DNA of 64,000 nucleotides from Mycolicibacterium mageritense (GTDB lineage Bacteria; Actinomycetota; Actinomycetes; Mycobacteriales; Mycobacteriaceae), in assembly GCF_010727475.1 (NCBI RefSeq), contig NZ_AP022567.1, positions 2,728,001 to 2,792,000 on the forward strand, read 5' to 3'. This document shows, piece after piece, positions 16,217-24,979 of this stretch; within the stretch, counting starts at the first letter, position 1, and each line of letters opens with the position of its first letter. The position numbers were made by a program, and so were the translations under genes. The notes below the pieces were generated by a model that saw nothing but the letters and a program-made list of their open reading frames with translations, did no database searches and was not told where the DNA came from.

Positions 16217-17364
16217 TCGACGACGCCCGGCTGCGGGATCTGATCCCCGGCGTCCTGGCGGCCCTCGTCCACCGCGGCGCGGACTTCGCGACCGCGGAGG
16301 ACGCCGTGCAGGACGCCCTGCTCAAAGCTTTCGAGGTCTGGGGGAACCAGCCGCCCGACGATCCCAAGGGCTGGCTGATCACCACGGCGTGGCGGCGCTT
16401 CCTCGACCTCACGCGGTCGGACGTCGCCAGGCGCAACCGAGAGCTGCGGGTGTCCGACGAACCTGCGGCCGGACCGGCCCTGGCAGTGGACGACACACTG
16501 CAGCTCTATTTCCTGTGTGCGCATCCGAGCCTGAGCCCGTCGTCTGCCGTCGCCCTGACGCTCCGCGCGGTCGGTGGCCTCACCACCCGCCAGATCGCAC
16601 AGGCCTACCTGGTGCCCGAAGCCACCATGGCGCAACGGATCAGCCGCGCCAAGCGCACCGTGAGCAACGTGCGACTGGACCGGCCGGGGGATCTGCGCAC
16701 TGTGCTACGGGTGCTGTACCTGGTGTTCAACGAGGGCTACAGCGGCGATGTCGACCTCGCCGCGGAGGCGATCCGGCTGGCCAGGCAGCTGTTCGCGACG
16801 ACCAACGATCCGGAGGTCGCGGGCCTGCTCGCGTTGTTCCTGCTGCACCATGCGCGCAGGCCGGCGCGCACGCGTGCCGACGGCAGCCTCGTACCGCTGG
16901 CCGAGCAGGACCGTCGGCTGTGGCGGCGCGACCTCATCGTCGAGGGCATCGCCGTGCTGCAGGCCGCCTTGGCGCGGGACCGCCTGGGCGAATTCCAGGC
17001 ACAGGCGGCGATCGCGGCCCTGCACGCCGACGCGCAGACCGCGGACGAGACCGACTGGACCCAGATCGTCGAGTGGTACGACGAACTCGTCGCGCTCACC
17101 GACAGCCCGGTCGTGCGCCTCAACCGCGCCGTGGCGGTCGGCGAGGCCGACGGGCCCCACGCGGGGCTCGCCGCGCTGGCGGAACTCGACCCGACGCTGC
17201 CGCGGTATTGCGCGGCAGCGGCCTACCTGCACGAGCGAGCCGGGGATATCGCCACCGCGGTGGATCTTTACGTCGAGGCCGCCGCGCACGCGCACAACGT
17301 CGCCGAACGCAACCACCTCACGCTGAAGGCGGCCGAGTTGCGGCAACGGCTCCCGGCCGGGTGA
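16213..17364 (+). CDS. ECF sigma factor with long C-terminal extension (ECF42 group)
   Basis: 383 aa from GTG 16213, which overlaps the stop of the DGPF gene. Region 2 is seen as ATAEDAVQDALLKAFEVWG and PKGWLITTAWRRFLDLTR; region 4 as LTTRQIAQAYLVPEATMAQRISRAK. Beyond region 4 about 200 residues form a TPR-like helical extension (LARDRLGEFQAQAAIAALHA ... YLHERAGDIATAVDLY) that defines ECF42. No anti-sigma gene is adjacent, consistent with control by the extension. Confidence 0.9.
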   Translation: MIDDARLRDLIPGVLAALVHRGADFATAEDAVQDALLKAFEVWGNQPPDDPKGWLITTAWRRFLDLTRSDVARRNRELRVSDEPAAGPALAVDDTLQLYFLCAHPSLSPSSAVALTLRAVGGLTTRQIAQAYLVPEATMAQRISRAKRTVSNVRLDRPGDLRTVLRVLYLVFNEGYSGDVDLAAEAIRLARQLFATTNDPEVAGLLALFLLHHARRPARTRADGSLVPLAEQDRRLWRRDLIVEGIAVLQAALARDRLGEFQAQAAIAALHADAQTADETDWTQIVEWYDELVALTDSPVVRLNRAVAVGEADGPHAGLAALAELDPTLPRYCAAAAYLHERAGDIATAVDLYVEAAAHAHNVAERNHLTLKAAELRQRLPAG

Positions 17365-17378
17365 GCCGTCAGCTCACC
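17360..17378. terminator. possible bidirectional terminator hairpin
   Basis: GGTGAGC-CGTCA-GCTCACC, 7-bp perfect arms and a 5-nt loop, spans the stop codons of two convergent genes. There is no U-tract, as is usual in mycobacteria. Confidence 0.4.
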
Positions 17379-17809
17379 AGATCGCAGATCACCACCGGGA
17401 TGTCACGAGTCGTACGCTTCTGGTAGTTCGCGTACCCCTTGTACGCCGCGACGATCTTCGGCCACAGCTCGGCCTTCTCGTCGGCATTCGCGGTGCGGGC
17501 GTGCACCTTTCGCCGCTCGCCGTCGATCACCAGCTCGGCGTCGGGGTACGCCTGCAGGTTTCGGTACCAGTCGGGATGGCGGTCGTCGCCACCCTTCGAC
17601 GCCACGAGCACCACCCGGTCGGCGTCGTGCAAAGGCGCGGTCAGGAAACACGACCGGGGCAGTCCGGACTTGCGCCCGGTGGTGTGAAGCTCGACCAGGG
17701 GCATGCCAAAAGGCTTCGCCAACAATCTCTTACCGCTGATCGTGAGGATCGCGCGATGCCCGATGTTCATCAGCTTGGCGCCGCCGTCTTTGAGCGCGTC
17801 GGTGTTCAC
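17369..17809 (-). CDS. deazaflavin (F420)-dependent nitroreductase-family protein
   Basis: 146 aa, Ddn/FDOR-A type. Typical blocks are ELHTTGRKSGLPRS, VVLVASKGGDDRHPDWYRNL (F420-contact region) and ANADEKAELWPKIVAAYKGYANY. The family uses F420H2 to reduce quinones, nitroimidazoles or fatty-acid-like substrates, often at the membrane. GTG 17809 has AAGGGA upstream. It is divergent from a TetR gene across twin operators, so it is the probable target. Confidence 0.88.
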   Translation of the reverse strand: MNTDALKDGGAKLMNIGHRAILTISGKRLLAKPFGMPLVELHTTGRKSGLPRSCFLTAPLHDADRVVLVASKGGDDRHPDWYRNLQAYPDAELVIDGERRKVHARTANADEKAELWPKIVAAYKGYANYQKRTTRDIPVVICDLVS

Positions 17810-17848
17810 GGGTTGTGATCCCTTCAGTCTTCTGCGGTGCTCAACTTG

Positions 17849-17893
17849 TGTAAGCAGTGCTTACACTAGGCACCGATGTAAGCACTGTCAACA
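17849..17893. promoter_or_regulatory. twin TetR operators in the divergent region
   Basis: TGTAAGCAGTGCTTACA (17849-17865) is a perfect palindrome around its central base. TGTAAGCACTGTCAACA (17877-17893) repeats the left half exactly and part of the right. Centres are 28 bp apart and both lie between the F420-reductase start and the TetR start. Confidence 0.75.
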
Positions 17894-17910
17894 CTTGTTA
17901 GGTTGAGGTC

Positions 17911-18498
17911 ATGTCGCCGCGTTACCACCATGGTGATCTGCCCAGTGCGCTCGTGCGTGCCGCCATCGAACTCCTCGAGGACGAAGGCGCGACCGAGTTG
18001 TCACTGCGCGCCGTGGCGCGACGGGCCGGTGTCTCCACCGCGGCGCCATACCGTCATTTCTCCGACCGCAATGCGCTCCTGTCGTCCGTCGCGGCCGTGG
18101 GTTACCGCGAGTTGGCCGCCGACCTGGCCGCGGTGCACCACGAATCGGTCAGCGCCGACGATCTCGGGAGCATCGCTGTCGCCTACGTCCAGTTCGCCCT
18201 GAAGCGCCCGGGCCTGTTCCGGGTGATGTTCGCCGAGCAGTGCGATTCCAGCAGCGCCGAACGCGTGGCCGCGGTCGAGGCCATCCAGGCGTACCTGAAC
18301 TCGATTGTGCGGCAGGTATTTCCGACGGCCGATCAGGATGCCACCGCGACGGCGGTCTGGGGCATGGTGCACGGGCTGGCATTTCTGCACCTCGACGGCA
18401 AGCTCGACACGTCGTCTGACGAGGTCGTCGCCGAGTGCGTCCGCTCGGCGGTGCGTGCAGTGCTCGCGGCACCGGCTCACATCGCGGGTTCGCGCTGA
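17911..18498 (+). CDS. TetR-family regulator with WHG-type C-terminal domain
   Basis: 195 aa. N-terminal HTH: LVRAAIELLEDEGATELSLRAVARRAGVSTAAPYRHFSDRNALL. C-terminal ligand domain: AYVQFALKRPGLFRVMFAEQ and TAVWGMVHGLAFLHLDG, the WHG motif of the TetR_C_13 group. It is divergent from the F420-dependent reductase and has the twin palindromes in its own promoter region, so it probably represses both genes. Confidence 0.9.
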   Translation: MSPRYHHGDLPSALVRAAIELLEDEGATELSLRAVARRAGVSTAAPYRHFSDRNALLSSVAAVGYRELAADLAAVHHESVSADDLGSIAVAYVQFALKRPGLFRVMFAEQCDSSSAERVAAVEAIQAYLNSIVRQVFPTADQDATATAVWGMVHGLAFLHLDGKLDTSSDEVVAECVRSAVRAVLAAPAHIAGSR

Positions 18499-18654
18499 AC
18501 ACACGTTGCGGCACGCCAGTGGACGTTGCCGACCGGATCCGCCGGAACCGGGAGCAGCCCTTCGGCGTGACCTGCATCGTTCAACCGATTGGTGGACAAC
18601 CGGTTCAGTCGGGTGGTCGTCGCGCTGGGCATCCGTCACCGCCACGATGGGGTC

Positions 18655-19128
18655 ATGTCCTGGGCCCGGGTGTGCCGCGCTGCCGTCGTCGTAGCCACCG
18701 CGCTGGCGTTCGCGCCGAACGCCGCGGCGTCGGAAGCTTTTGTCCCCCTGAGCCTGATGTACCGCGCGTGCGATCACACCAAGATCGGCTACCTGGGTGG
18801 GCGGGGTTCCGCTTCGGTCAACGCGTTGATGCGCTGGGACGCGGCCACGGTGTCCGCGGATGTCGAGATCGCGGTCGGCAAGCCGGACACCGTCTACCGG
18901 CTCCGGCTGATCCAGGTGCCGAGGCCCGCGGTGGGGACGTGCAATCCCGGCGACCCGGCAACGGTGGCAGGCACGCTGCGCACCGACGGCAACGGCACGG
19001 GCGCCGCGTCGGTCCAGGGCACCCGGTCACCGGGGGCGACGGGCTTCTGGGTGTGGGTCGACGGGCCGCGCGACGTGTCCGGCGTCCCGGAGTTCTACAC
19101 GTCCGATTACGTGACTCGATTCGGGTAG
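18655..19128 (+). CDS. secreted hypothetical protein
   Basis: 157 aa. A clear Sec signal peptide, MSWARVCRAAVVVATALAFAPNAAAS, precedes a 130-residue domain rich in Gly, Thr and Val with two Cys (YRACDHTK and GTCNPGD) that could pair. No family recognised; the composition suggests a small beta-sandwich. ATG 18655 has a weak AGGGG-like site. It stands alone between the TetR and Nudix genes. Confidence 0.65.
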   Translation: MSWARVCRAAVVVATALAFAPNAAASEAFVPLSLMYRACDHTKIGYLGGRGSASVNALMRWDAATVSADVEIAVGKPDTVYRLRLIQVPRPAVGTCNPGDPATVAGTLRTDGNGTGAASVQGTRSPGATGFWVWVDGPRDVSGVPEFYTSDYVTRFG

Positions 19129-19157
19129 CGGAATCATGCCGTCCTATCGTCGAACGG

Positions 19158-19877
19158 ATGATCATCAGCTACGACGAGACGCTGCGGGACCGGATCCAGA
19201 CCCATCTGGCGGCCCATGACCGCCGCGTCGTCACCGACCCGTCGAAACGGCACGCGGCAGTCGCGGTGGTGCTGGTGGATTCCGAGGTCGGCGAGGACCG
19301 CGTCGACCCGGCACCCGTGGATGACTGGATAGCCGGCCGCCCGATGCCGGAGGCCGGCCTCGACGGGCGCATGGTCGACGTGTCCGGCGGCGCGGCCTTC
19401 TTTTTGTGCCGCAGGGCGTCTCGTCTGAGTTCTCACGCCGCGCAATGGGCGCTGCCGGGAGGACGTCTCGACCCCGGCGAGAGTGTGGTCGACGCGGCGT
19501 TACGCGAGCTCGACGAGGAAGTCGGGATCAGCCTCCCGGGCTCGACCGTCCTGGGGCTCCTCGACGACTACCCGACCCGATCGGGTTACGTCATCACCCC
19601 GGTGGTGATCTGGGGCGGCGGGCGGCTCGACCCGCAACCTGCGCCCGACGAGGTGGTGGCCGTCTATCGCGTCGGTCTGCACCAACTGCTGCGCGAGGAT
19701 TCACCGCGGTTCATCGACATCCCGGAGAGCCCGCGCCCGGTCGTGCAGATCCCGCTGGGCCACGATCTCATCCACGCACCGACCGGCGCTGTGCTGCTGC
19801 AACTGCGATGGTGGGGTCTGGAAGGTCGGCACGATCCGGTCGACGAACTCGAACAACCGGTGTTCGCCTGGCGGTAG
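19158..19877 (+). CDS. Nudix hydrolase (CoA-pyrophosphatase-like)
   Basis: 239 aa. The Nudix box GRLDPGESVVDAALRELDEE fits Gx5Ex7REUxEExGU and binds Mg for hydrolysis of a nucleoside diphosphate derivative. The RRASRLSSHAAQWALPGG stretch before it resembles the CoA-pyrophosphatase signature. The N-terminal 60 residues (THLAAHDRRVVTDPSKRHAAVAVVLVD) also fit that group. Substrate is an inference. Confidence 0.88.
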   Translation: MIISYDETLRDRIQTHLAAHDRRVVTDPSKRHAAVAVVLVDSEVGEDRVDPAPVDDWIAGRPMPEAGLDGRMVDVSGGAAFFLCRRASRLSSHAAQWALPGGRLDPGESVVDAALRELDEEVGISLPGSTVLGLLDDYPTRSGYVITPVVIWGGGRLDPQPAPDEVVAVYRVGLHQLLREDSPRFIDIPESPRPVVQIPLGHDLIHAPTGAVLLQLRWWGLEGRHDPVDELEQPVFAWR

Positions 19878-19894
19878 CAAGCGCACCCTGACTG

Positions 19895-19910
19895 GAGTAG
19901 TGCACTACTC
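19895..19910. promoter_or_regulatory. perfect 16-bp palindrome GAGTAG-N4-CTACTC, site A
   Basis: GAGTAGTGCACTACTC is exactly self-complementary. It lies 17 bp after the Nudix stop and 75 bp before the HEAT-protein start. The same arms recur at 35235-35250, again upstream of a gene. Confidence 0.55.
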
Positions 19911-19985
19911 GCGACACCTCCCGGCGCCGGTTGAACACTGTGATTGATAGCGCACGTATCGCCGCAGCCATACGGAGATCAGACG

Positions 19986-20606
19986 ATGTTGACACCGCAG
20001 CCACTCGACGGCCAGGCTCCTGAACATCTACTGCTGCGGCGAGGTTCGACGCTCGCGGGCAACGGCAGAACCACGCAGCCGCCCGCGCGCGAACGGGTCG
20101 AGCAGTTGCTGCGTTCGCACGGCCCCGAGGACGTCCCGGCCGTCACCCGGCAACTGGGACCGGATGATCGTCTGGCGTTGCGCGTCGTCGCCGCCGGCAT
20201 CGGGTCGGCGGCAACCGAGCCGGGGCTGCGCCGGAATGCCATCGCGGCGCTCGGCCGGCTGCGCGGTGTCGAGGATCTCAACATGCTCTTTGCGCTGGCC
20301 CGAACGGATCCCGATCCTGTGATGCGCTCGTCGGCGTTGCTGAGCCTGGCCGACACCGCGCTCGCGATGGTCGCCCCCGTGTTGCGCGACGCATTGGCGA
20401 GCCGTGACGCCATGGAGCGCGCCGCCGCTGAAAAGGGCATCGCCAAACTGGCGCGGGACGTCGGCACGCGGGCCGTGCTCGACGCGATCAGGCCTCCCGT
20501 CGGCGTCGGCCGATTGGTCAGGAGCGCAGAGTCGCTGCTGCTGCGGGAACGGCAGAAGGCCGCGGTGCGGACCAAGCCACGCCGGGCCCGTACCGACCCG
20601 ATGTGA
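19986..20606 (+). CDS. HEAT-repeat-like protein
   Basis: 206 aa. After a polar 40-residue head, helical pairs recur about every 30-35 residues (LRRNAIAALGRLRGVEDLNMLFALA; VMRSSALLSLADTALAMVAPVLRDAL; MERAAAEKGIAKLARDVGTRAVLDAI), the pattern of HEAT/ARM-type solenoids. The tail is basic (KAAVRTKPRRARTDPM). ATG 19986 has GGAGA ten bases upstream. A protein- or nucleic-acid-binding scaffold is likely; no enzyme motif is present. Confidence 0.7.
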   Translation: MLTPQPLDGQAPEHLLLRRGSTLAGNGRTTQPPARERVEQLLRSHGPEDVPAVTRQLGPDDRLALRVVAAGIGSAATEPGLRRNAIAALGRLRGVEDLNMLFALARTDPDPVMRSSALLSLADTALAMVAPVLRDALASRDAMERAAAEKGIAKLARDVGTRAVLDAIRPPVGVGRLVRSAESLLLRERQKAAVRTKPRRARTDPM

Positions 20607-20628
20607 GGGCGTGTGTCACCGTAGTCCC

Positions 20629-21444
20629 ATGCGCCGCACCGTACTGGCCCTTGGCGTCCTCGTCGCCGTGGTGTTCGCCGCGGGTTGTGATTCCCCGCCG
20701 CAGACACCCCCGCAACCGACCGCCGCGTCCGGCGGACTGTCGCAGATCCGCGAGCGCGGCACGATACGCGTATGCAGTACCGGCGACTACCGTCCGTTCA
20801 CTTACCGTGACGCGCAAGGGAACTGGAGTGGCCTGGACATCGACATGGCGGGCGACATGGCGAAACGACTCGGGGTCGGGCTCGAACTGGTCCCGACCAC
20901 GTGGGCCACCCTGGTCGACGACCTCAGCGCCAAATGCGATGTCGCCATGGGCGGTATCTCGATCACGCTCAAACGTGCCGAGCGGGCGAGCTACAGCGCC
21001 CCCTACGTGCGCGACGGCAAGGCGGCCATCGTGCGGTGCGCCGACGCGGCGAGGTTCCGGACCCTGGCCGACATCGACCGCCCCGGTGTCCGGGTCGTGG
21101 TCAACCCGGGCGGCACCAACGAAGAGTTCGCCAAGGGGCAACTCCACCAGGCGCAGGTGATCGACTATCCGGACAACAACACGATCTTCGGTCAGATCAT
21201 CGACGGCAAGGCCGACGTCATGGTCACCGACACGAGTGAGATCCGCTGGCAGACCAAGCAGAACCCGCAACTGTGCGGCGTGAGCACCGACCAGCCGTTC
21301 ACGTTCTCGCAGAAGGCCTACCTGATGTCGCTGACCGCGCCCGATCTACAGCAGTGGGTCGATCAGTGGCTCAACATCGCGCAGCACGACGGCACGTATC
21401 CGGCCTTGAGCGAGAAGTACTTCGGCGTCGTCCTCGGGCCCTGA
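20629..21444 (+). CDS. amino-acid ABC transporter substrate-binding lipoprotein
   Basis: 271 aa SBP_bac_3 protein. Signal peptide with lipobox VVFAAGC, Cys20 being lipidated. The fold is obvious from GTIRVCSTGDYRPFTYRDAQGNWSG, LDIDMAGDMAKRLG and CDVAMGGISITLKRAERASYS. It probably captures a polar amino acid, or acts as a cyclohexadienyl dehydratase, which shares this signature. No permease or ATPase gene is adjacent, so it is an orphan receptor or an enzyme. It ends 1 nt from the convergent GH16 gene. Confidence 0.88.
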   Translation: MRRTVLALGVLVAVVFAAGCDSPPQTPPQPTAASGGLSQIRERGTIRVCSTGDYRPFTYRDAQGNWSGLDIDMAGDMAKRLGVGLELVPTTWATLVDDLSAKCDVAMGGISITLKRAERASYSAPYVRDGKAAIVRCADAARFRTLADIDRPGVRVVVNPGGTNEEFAKGQLHQAQVIDYPDNNTIFGQIIDGKADVMVTDTSEIRWQTKQNPQLCGVSTDQPFTFSQKAYLMSLTAPDLQQWVDQWLNIAQHDGTYPALSEKYFGVVLGP

Positions 21445-21445
21445 G

Positions 21446-22276
21446 CTACCAGACCCTGATCCAGTCGACCAGCATGTCCGCCGGATAGGTTCCGCCGCGG
21501 GGGTCGCCGCCACCCGAGCCCGCAACCGCGAGGTTGACGATGGGAAACAGCTGGTAGCCAGGTTGGTTGAACTGCCAGTCCGGCAGCGTGCGCGCCGGGA
21601 CGTTGAAGTACGGCTGCGCGCCGTCGACGTAGTCCTTCCAGAAGCGCATGCCCGCGTCGTCCCACTGCACCCGCCAGGTGTGCCACGCGTTGTCGACCGT
21701 GATGCCCTGGCTGACGTGCTCGCCGCCGTTGAGCTTGGCGTGCACCGTGGTGCCCGCGGCCCAGTGGCCGTTGCCGTACCACTCCATGATGTCGACCTCG
21801 CCGCCGTTGACCGGGCTGTTGTTGGCCAGGTACCACGCGGGCCAGCAGCCGGGTGTGAGGCAGTTCAGCTTGATCCGGGCTTCCCACGTGGTGCCGATGC
21901 CGCCGCGCCACTTGCCGAACAGTTTCCCGCTGTAGTACGTGTTGCCGTCCTTGGCGGCGTGGAAGACCAGGTTGGACTTGCCGTCGAGGTACACGTTGCG
22001 GCGGTCGTCGCGGTACTGGCCGACGTTCTCAGGCAACTCCCAGTAAGTCGGGTCTTCCATGGATTCGCGCTCGGTGGCGATCTCCCACTTCGAGGTGTCG
22101 GGAGCGGACCCTGCGGGGCCGTCGAAATCGTCCACGAACAGGTACTTTCCGGGCGGCGCAGCAGGTGGCGGCACCCGGTCCAACGGGGCGGCGGTCGCGG
22201 ACGGAGTGGGGAGAGCGGCCGCCAGCGCGGCGATTCCGGCGAGCGAGATTGCGTCGCGACGGTTGAAGTCAGCCAT
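21446..22276 (-). CDS. Tat-exported GH16 beta-glucanase-like hydrolase
   Basis: 276 aa. The leader is twin-arginine (NRRDAISLAGIAALAAAL). The GH16 active site GEVDIMEW gives the E-x-D-x-x-E triad; WEARIKLNCLTPGCWPAWYL and NAWHTWRVQWDDAGMRFWKD are the flanking conserved strands. GH16 enzymes hydrolyse beta-1,3/1,4-glucans or related polysaccharides outside the cell. ATG 22276 is chosen so that the Tat motif falls at residues 6-7. Confidence 0.9.
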   Translation of the reverse strand: MADFNRRDAISLAGIAALAAALPTPSATAAPLDRVPPPAAPPGKYLFVDDFDGPAGSAPDTSKWEIATERESMEDPTYWELPENVGQYRDDRRNVYLDGKSNLVFHAAKDGNTYYSGKLFGKWRGGIGTTWEARIKLNCLTPGCWPAWYLANNSPVNGGEVDIMEWYGNGHWAAGTTVHAKLNGGEHVSQGITVDNAWHTWRVQWDDAGMRFWKDYVDGAQPYFNVPARTLPDWQFNQPGYQLFPIVNLAVAGSGGGDPRGGTYPADMLVDWIRVW

Positions 22277-22330
22277 CGCCCCAGCAAACCGGGTCACCCG
22301 GGGGATTGCAAACGGGCGCGGCCAGACGCG

Positions 22331-22387
22331 CGAAAGTGAAGAAGATCGCGAGATTTTCGAGAATCCTCGCGATCTTGTTCACTTTCG
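22331..22387 (-). terminator. long perfect hairpin between helicase and GH16 genes
   Basis: Two 22-nt arms (22331-22352 and 22366-22387) pair with one G-G mismatch in the middle around a 13-nt loop. It lies 19 nt beyond the helicase stop and upstream of the GH16 start. As RNA on the minus strand it would be a very stable stem, so termination of the helicase transcript is likely; the length is unusual for that job. Confidence 0.6.
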
Positions 22388-22405
22388 TGGCGCGGTAGCC
22401 CGGTT

Positions 22406-24943
22406 TCAGTCCATCCGGCCCGCATCGACCAGCCGGATCACCGCCGCGCCTTCCTCGTCGGAGGCCGCCAGGTCGACCTCGGCATCGAAGCCCCAGTCGT
22501 GGTCGCCTGCCGGATCGTCGAGGATCTGTCTGACGTGCCACACCCCGGGCCTGCGGTCGACGATCAGCAGCGCGGGCCCGCGCGCGTCGGCATCGATGCC
22601 CACGTCGGAGTGCTCGTCGAAGTATGCGTGCCCCACCTCGGCCCAGCGGTCGGCGGTCCAGCCGGACCCGGAGTCCAAGGCGCCCAGCTCATCCCATCGG
22701 CGTCGCGCAAACAGCTCGACCCGGCGGAACAAGGCGTTGCGGACCATCGCGGTGAACGCGCGATCGTTGCCGGTGAGCGGGCGTGGCCGGGCCGGGACCG
22801 CCACCGGCGCGTCATGCGGCTGATCGGGGCTCGTGAGCTGCTCCCACTCGTCGAGCAAACTCGAATCAACTTGGCGCACAAGCTCTCCGAGCCATTCGAC
22901 GATGTCGGTGACCTCTTCGGTGCGTGCGGTCGCGGGCACCCCGAACCGTAGCGCCTTGAAGGCGTCGGACAGATAGCGCAGCACTGCGCCCTCCGAGCGG
23001 GTCAGGCCGTAGCCGCTGACGAACTCCCGGAACGTCATTGCGCGTTCCCACATCTCGCGGACCACGGACTTCGGCGACAGGTGTCCGTCGGCCGCCCACG
23101 GGTTGGTCTGCAGATACACCTCGTAGGTATGCTCGAGGAGTTCCTGCAGTGGCTTCGGATAGCTGACGTCGTCGAGCAGCTCGATGCGCTCTTCGTACTC
23201 GATCCCCTCGGCCTTCATCGCGGCGACCGCCTCGCCGCGGGCCTTGTTCAGTTGCGCACCCAGGATCTGCCGCGGATCTTCCAGCGTGGCCTCGATCACC
23301 GAAACCACGTCCAGTGCATAGGTTTCCGAGTTCGGATCGAGCACGTCGACGGCCGCGAGCGCGAACGTCGACAGCGGTTGGTTGAGCGCGAAGTCGTCGG
23401 GCAGGTCGACCGTCAGCCGGTAGCGACGGCCGTCGGGCTCGGGTTCTTCGAGTCTCTCGATGACACCGGCCTGCAGCAGAGACCGCGCGATACCGACCGC
23501 CTCCCGGATGAGGCGCAGCTGGCGTTTGCGCGGTTCGTGGTTGTCGGTGAGCAGCCGGCGCATGGCCTCGAACGGATCGCCCGGGCGGTCGACGACATCC
23601 AGGATCATGGCGGTCGAAACCCGCATGTTGCTCGTCAGCGCTTCGGGTGCGGCCGCGACGAGCCGGTTCATGGTGGCCTCGCCCCACGGCACCATGCCTT
23701 CGGGCGCCTTGCGGCGGACCAGCTTTCGGCGCTTCTTCGGATCGTCGGCGACCTTCGCGAACTGTTTGAGGTTCTCCACCTCGTGGTCGGGTGCCTGCAC
23801 CACCACGGTGCCCACGGTGTCGAAGCCCGCCCGGCCGGCCCGCCCGGCGATCTGGTGGAACTCGCGCGCATTGAGCAGCCGCATGCGGGTGCCGTCGTAC
23901 TTCGACAGCGCCGAGAACACCACCGTGCGGATCGGCACGTTGATACCGACACCGAGCGTGTCGGTGCCGCAGATCACCTTGAGCAGACCGGCCTGCGCGA
24001 GCTGCTCGACCAGCCGCCGGTACTTGGGCAGCATGCCCGCGTGGTGCACGCCGATGCCGTGCCGGACCAGCCGGGACAGCGTCGCGCCGAAGGCCGATGA
24101 AAAACGGAACGCGCCGATGTGTTCGGCGATCGCGGCCTTCTCCTCCTTGGTGCTGACGTTGACGCTCATGAGGGCCTGCGCGCGCTCGAGCGCCGAAGCC
24201 TGTGTGAAGTGCACGACGTAGATCGGCGCCTGCCTCGTCTCGAGCAGATCGCCGATCGTCTCGTGCATGGGCGTGGTCGCGTACGAGTAGAACAGTGGCA
24301 CGGGGCGCTCGGCGCCTGCGACCAGAGCTGTCGGCCTGCCGGTACGACGGGTCAGATCCTCCCGCAGGAACGTCACATCGCCGAGCGTCGCCGACATCAG
24401 CAGGAACTGCGCGCGCGGCAGCTCCAGCAGCGGCACCTGCCACGCCCAGCCGCGGTCCGGGTCGCCGTAGAAGTGGAACTCGTCCATGACCACCAGCCCG
24501 ATGTCGGCATCGGCACCTTCGCGCAGCGCGATGTTCGCCAGGATCTCGGCGGTGCACGCGATGATCGGTGCGTCCGAATTGACTGCGGCGTCCCCGGTGA
24601 GCATGCCGACGTTGGCCGCGCCGAACACGTCGCACAGCGCGAAGAACTTTTCGCTGACCAGGGCCTTGATCGGCGCGGTGTAGTAACTGCGCCGGCCCGC
24701 GGCCAATGCCGCGTACTGTGCGCCGGTCGCCACCAGCGACTTACCGGAACCGGTCGGGGTCGCCAGCACCACGTTGGCGCCGCTGACCAGTTCGATCAGC
24801 GCCTCTTCCTGCGCGGGGTACAGCGTCGTGCCGTTCGCCTCGGCCCACGCGGCGAAGTCGGTGAACAACTCGTCCGGATCGGTGGCTTTCGCGTGCAGCG
24901 TGGACAGGTCGGCCGGGTCGGCGAGCAGGGGAGCGGCGGTCAT
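22406..24943 (-). CDS. Ski2/DEAD-like RNA helicase with DUF3516 C-terminus
   Basis: 845 aa. Helicase motifs: Q-like TLYPAQEEALIELV; Walker A ATPTGSGKS near residue 62; Ia YTAPIKALVSEK; Walker B VVMDEFHFYG (DEFH box); III LLMSATLGD; VI QIAGRAGRAGFD. Beyond the two RecA domains a 400-residue C-terminal region matches the actinobacterial DUF3516 helicases. It unwinds RNA with ATP, probably in RNA turnover or ribosome-related processing. It is monocistronic with a strong hairpin after its stop. Confidence 0.92.
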   Translation of the reverse strand: MTAAPLLADPADLSTLHAKATDPDELFTDFAAWAEANGTTLYPAQEEALIELVSGANVVLATPTGSGKSLVATGAQYAALAAGRRSYYTAPIKALVSEKFFALCDVFGAANVGMLTGDAAVNSDAPIIACTAEILANIALREGADADIGLVVMDEFHFYGDPDRGWAWQVPLLELPRAQFLLMSATLGDVTFLREDLTRRTGRPTALVAGAERPVPLFYSYATTPMHETIGDLLETRQAPIYVVHFTQASALERAQALMSVNVSTKEEKAAIAEHIGAFRFSSAFGATLSRLVRHGIGVHHAGMLPKYRRLVEQLAQAGLLKVICGTDTLGVGINVPIRTVVFSALSKYDGTRMRLLNAREFHQIAGRAGRAGFDTVGTVVVQAPDHEVENLKQFAKVADDPKKRRKLVRRKAPEGMVPWGEATMNRLVAAAPEALTSNMRVSTAMILDVVDRPGDPFEAMRRLLTDNHEPRKRQLRLIREAVGIARSLLQAGVIERLEEPEPDGRRYRLTVDLPDDFALNQPLSTFALAAVDVLDPNSETYALDVVSVIEATLEDPRQILGAQLNKARGEAVAAMKAEGIEYEERIELLDDVSYPKPLQELLEHTYEVYLQTNPWAADGHLSPKSVVREMWERAMTFREFVSGYGLTRSEGAVLRYLSDAFKALRFGVPATARTEEVTDIVEWLGELVRQVDSSLLDEWEQLTSPDQPHDAPVAVPARPRPLTGNDRAFTAMVRNALFRRVELFARRRWDELGALDSGSGWTADRWAEVGHAYFDEHSDVGIDADARGPALLIVDRRPGVWHVRQILDDPAGDHDWGFDAEVDLAASDEEGAAVIRLVDAGRMD

Positions 24944-24979
24944 CGTGCGCTCCAGCCTGCCCTAGCGGGTGCCGGGTTT

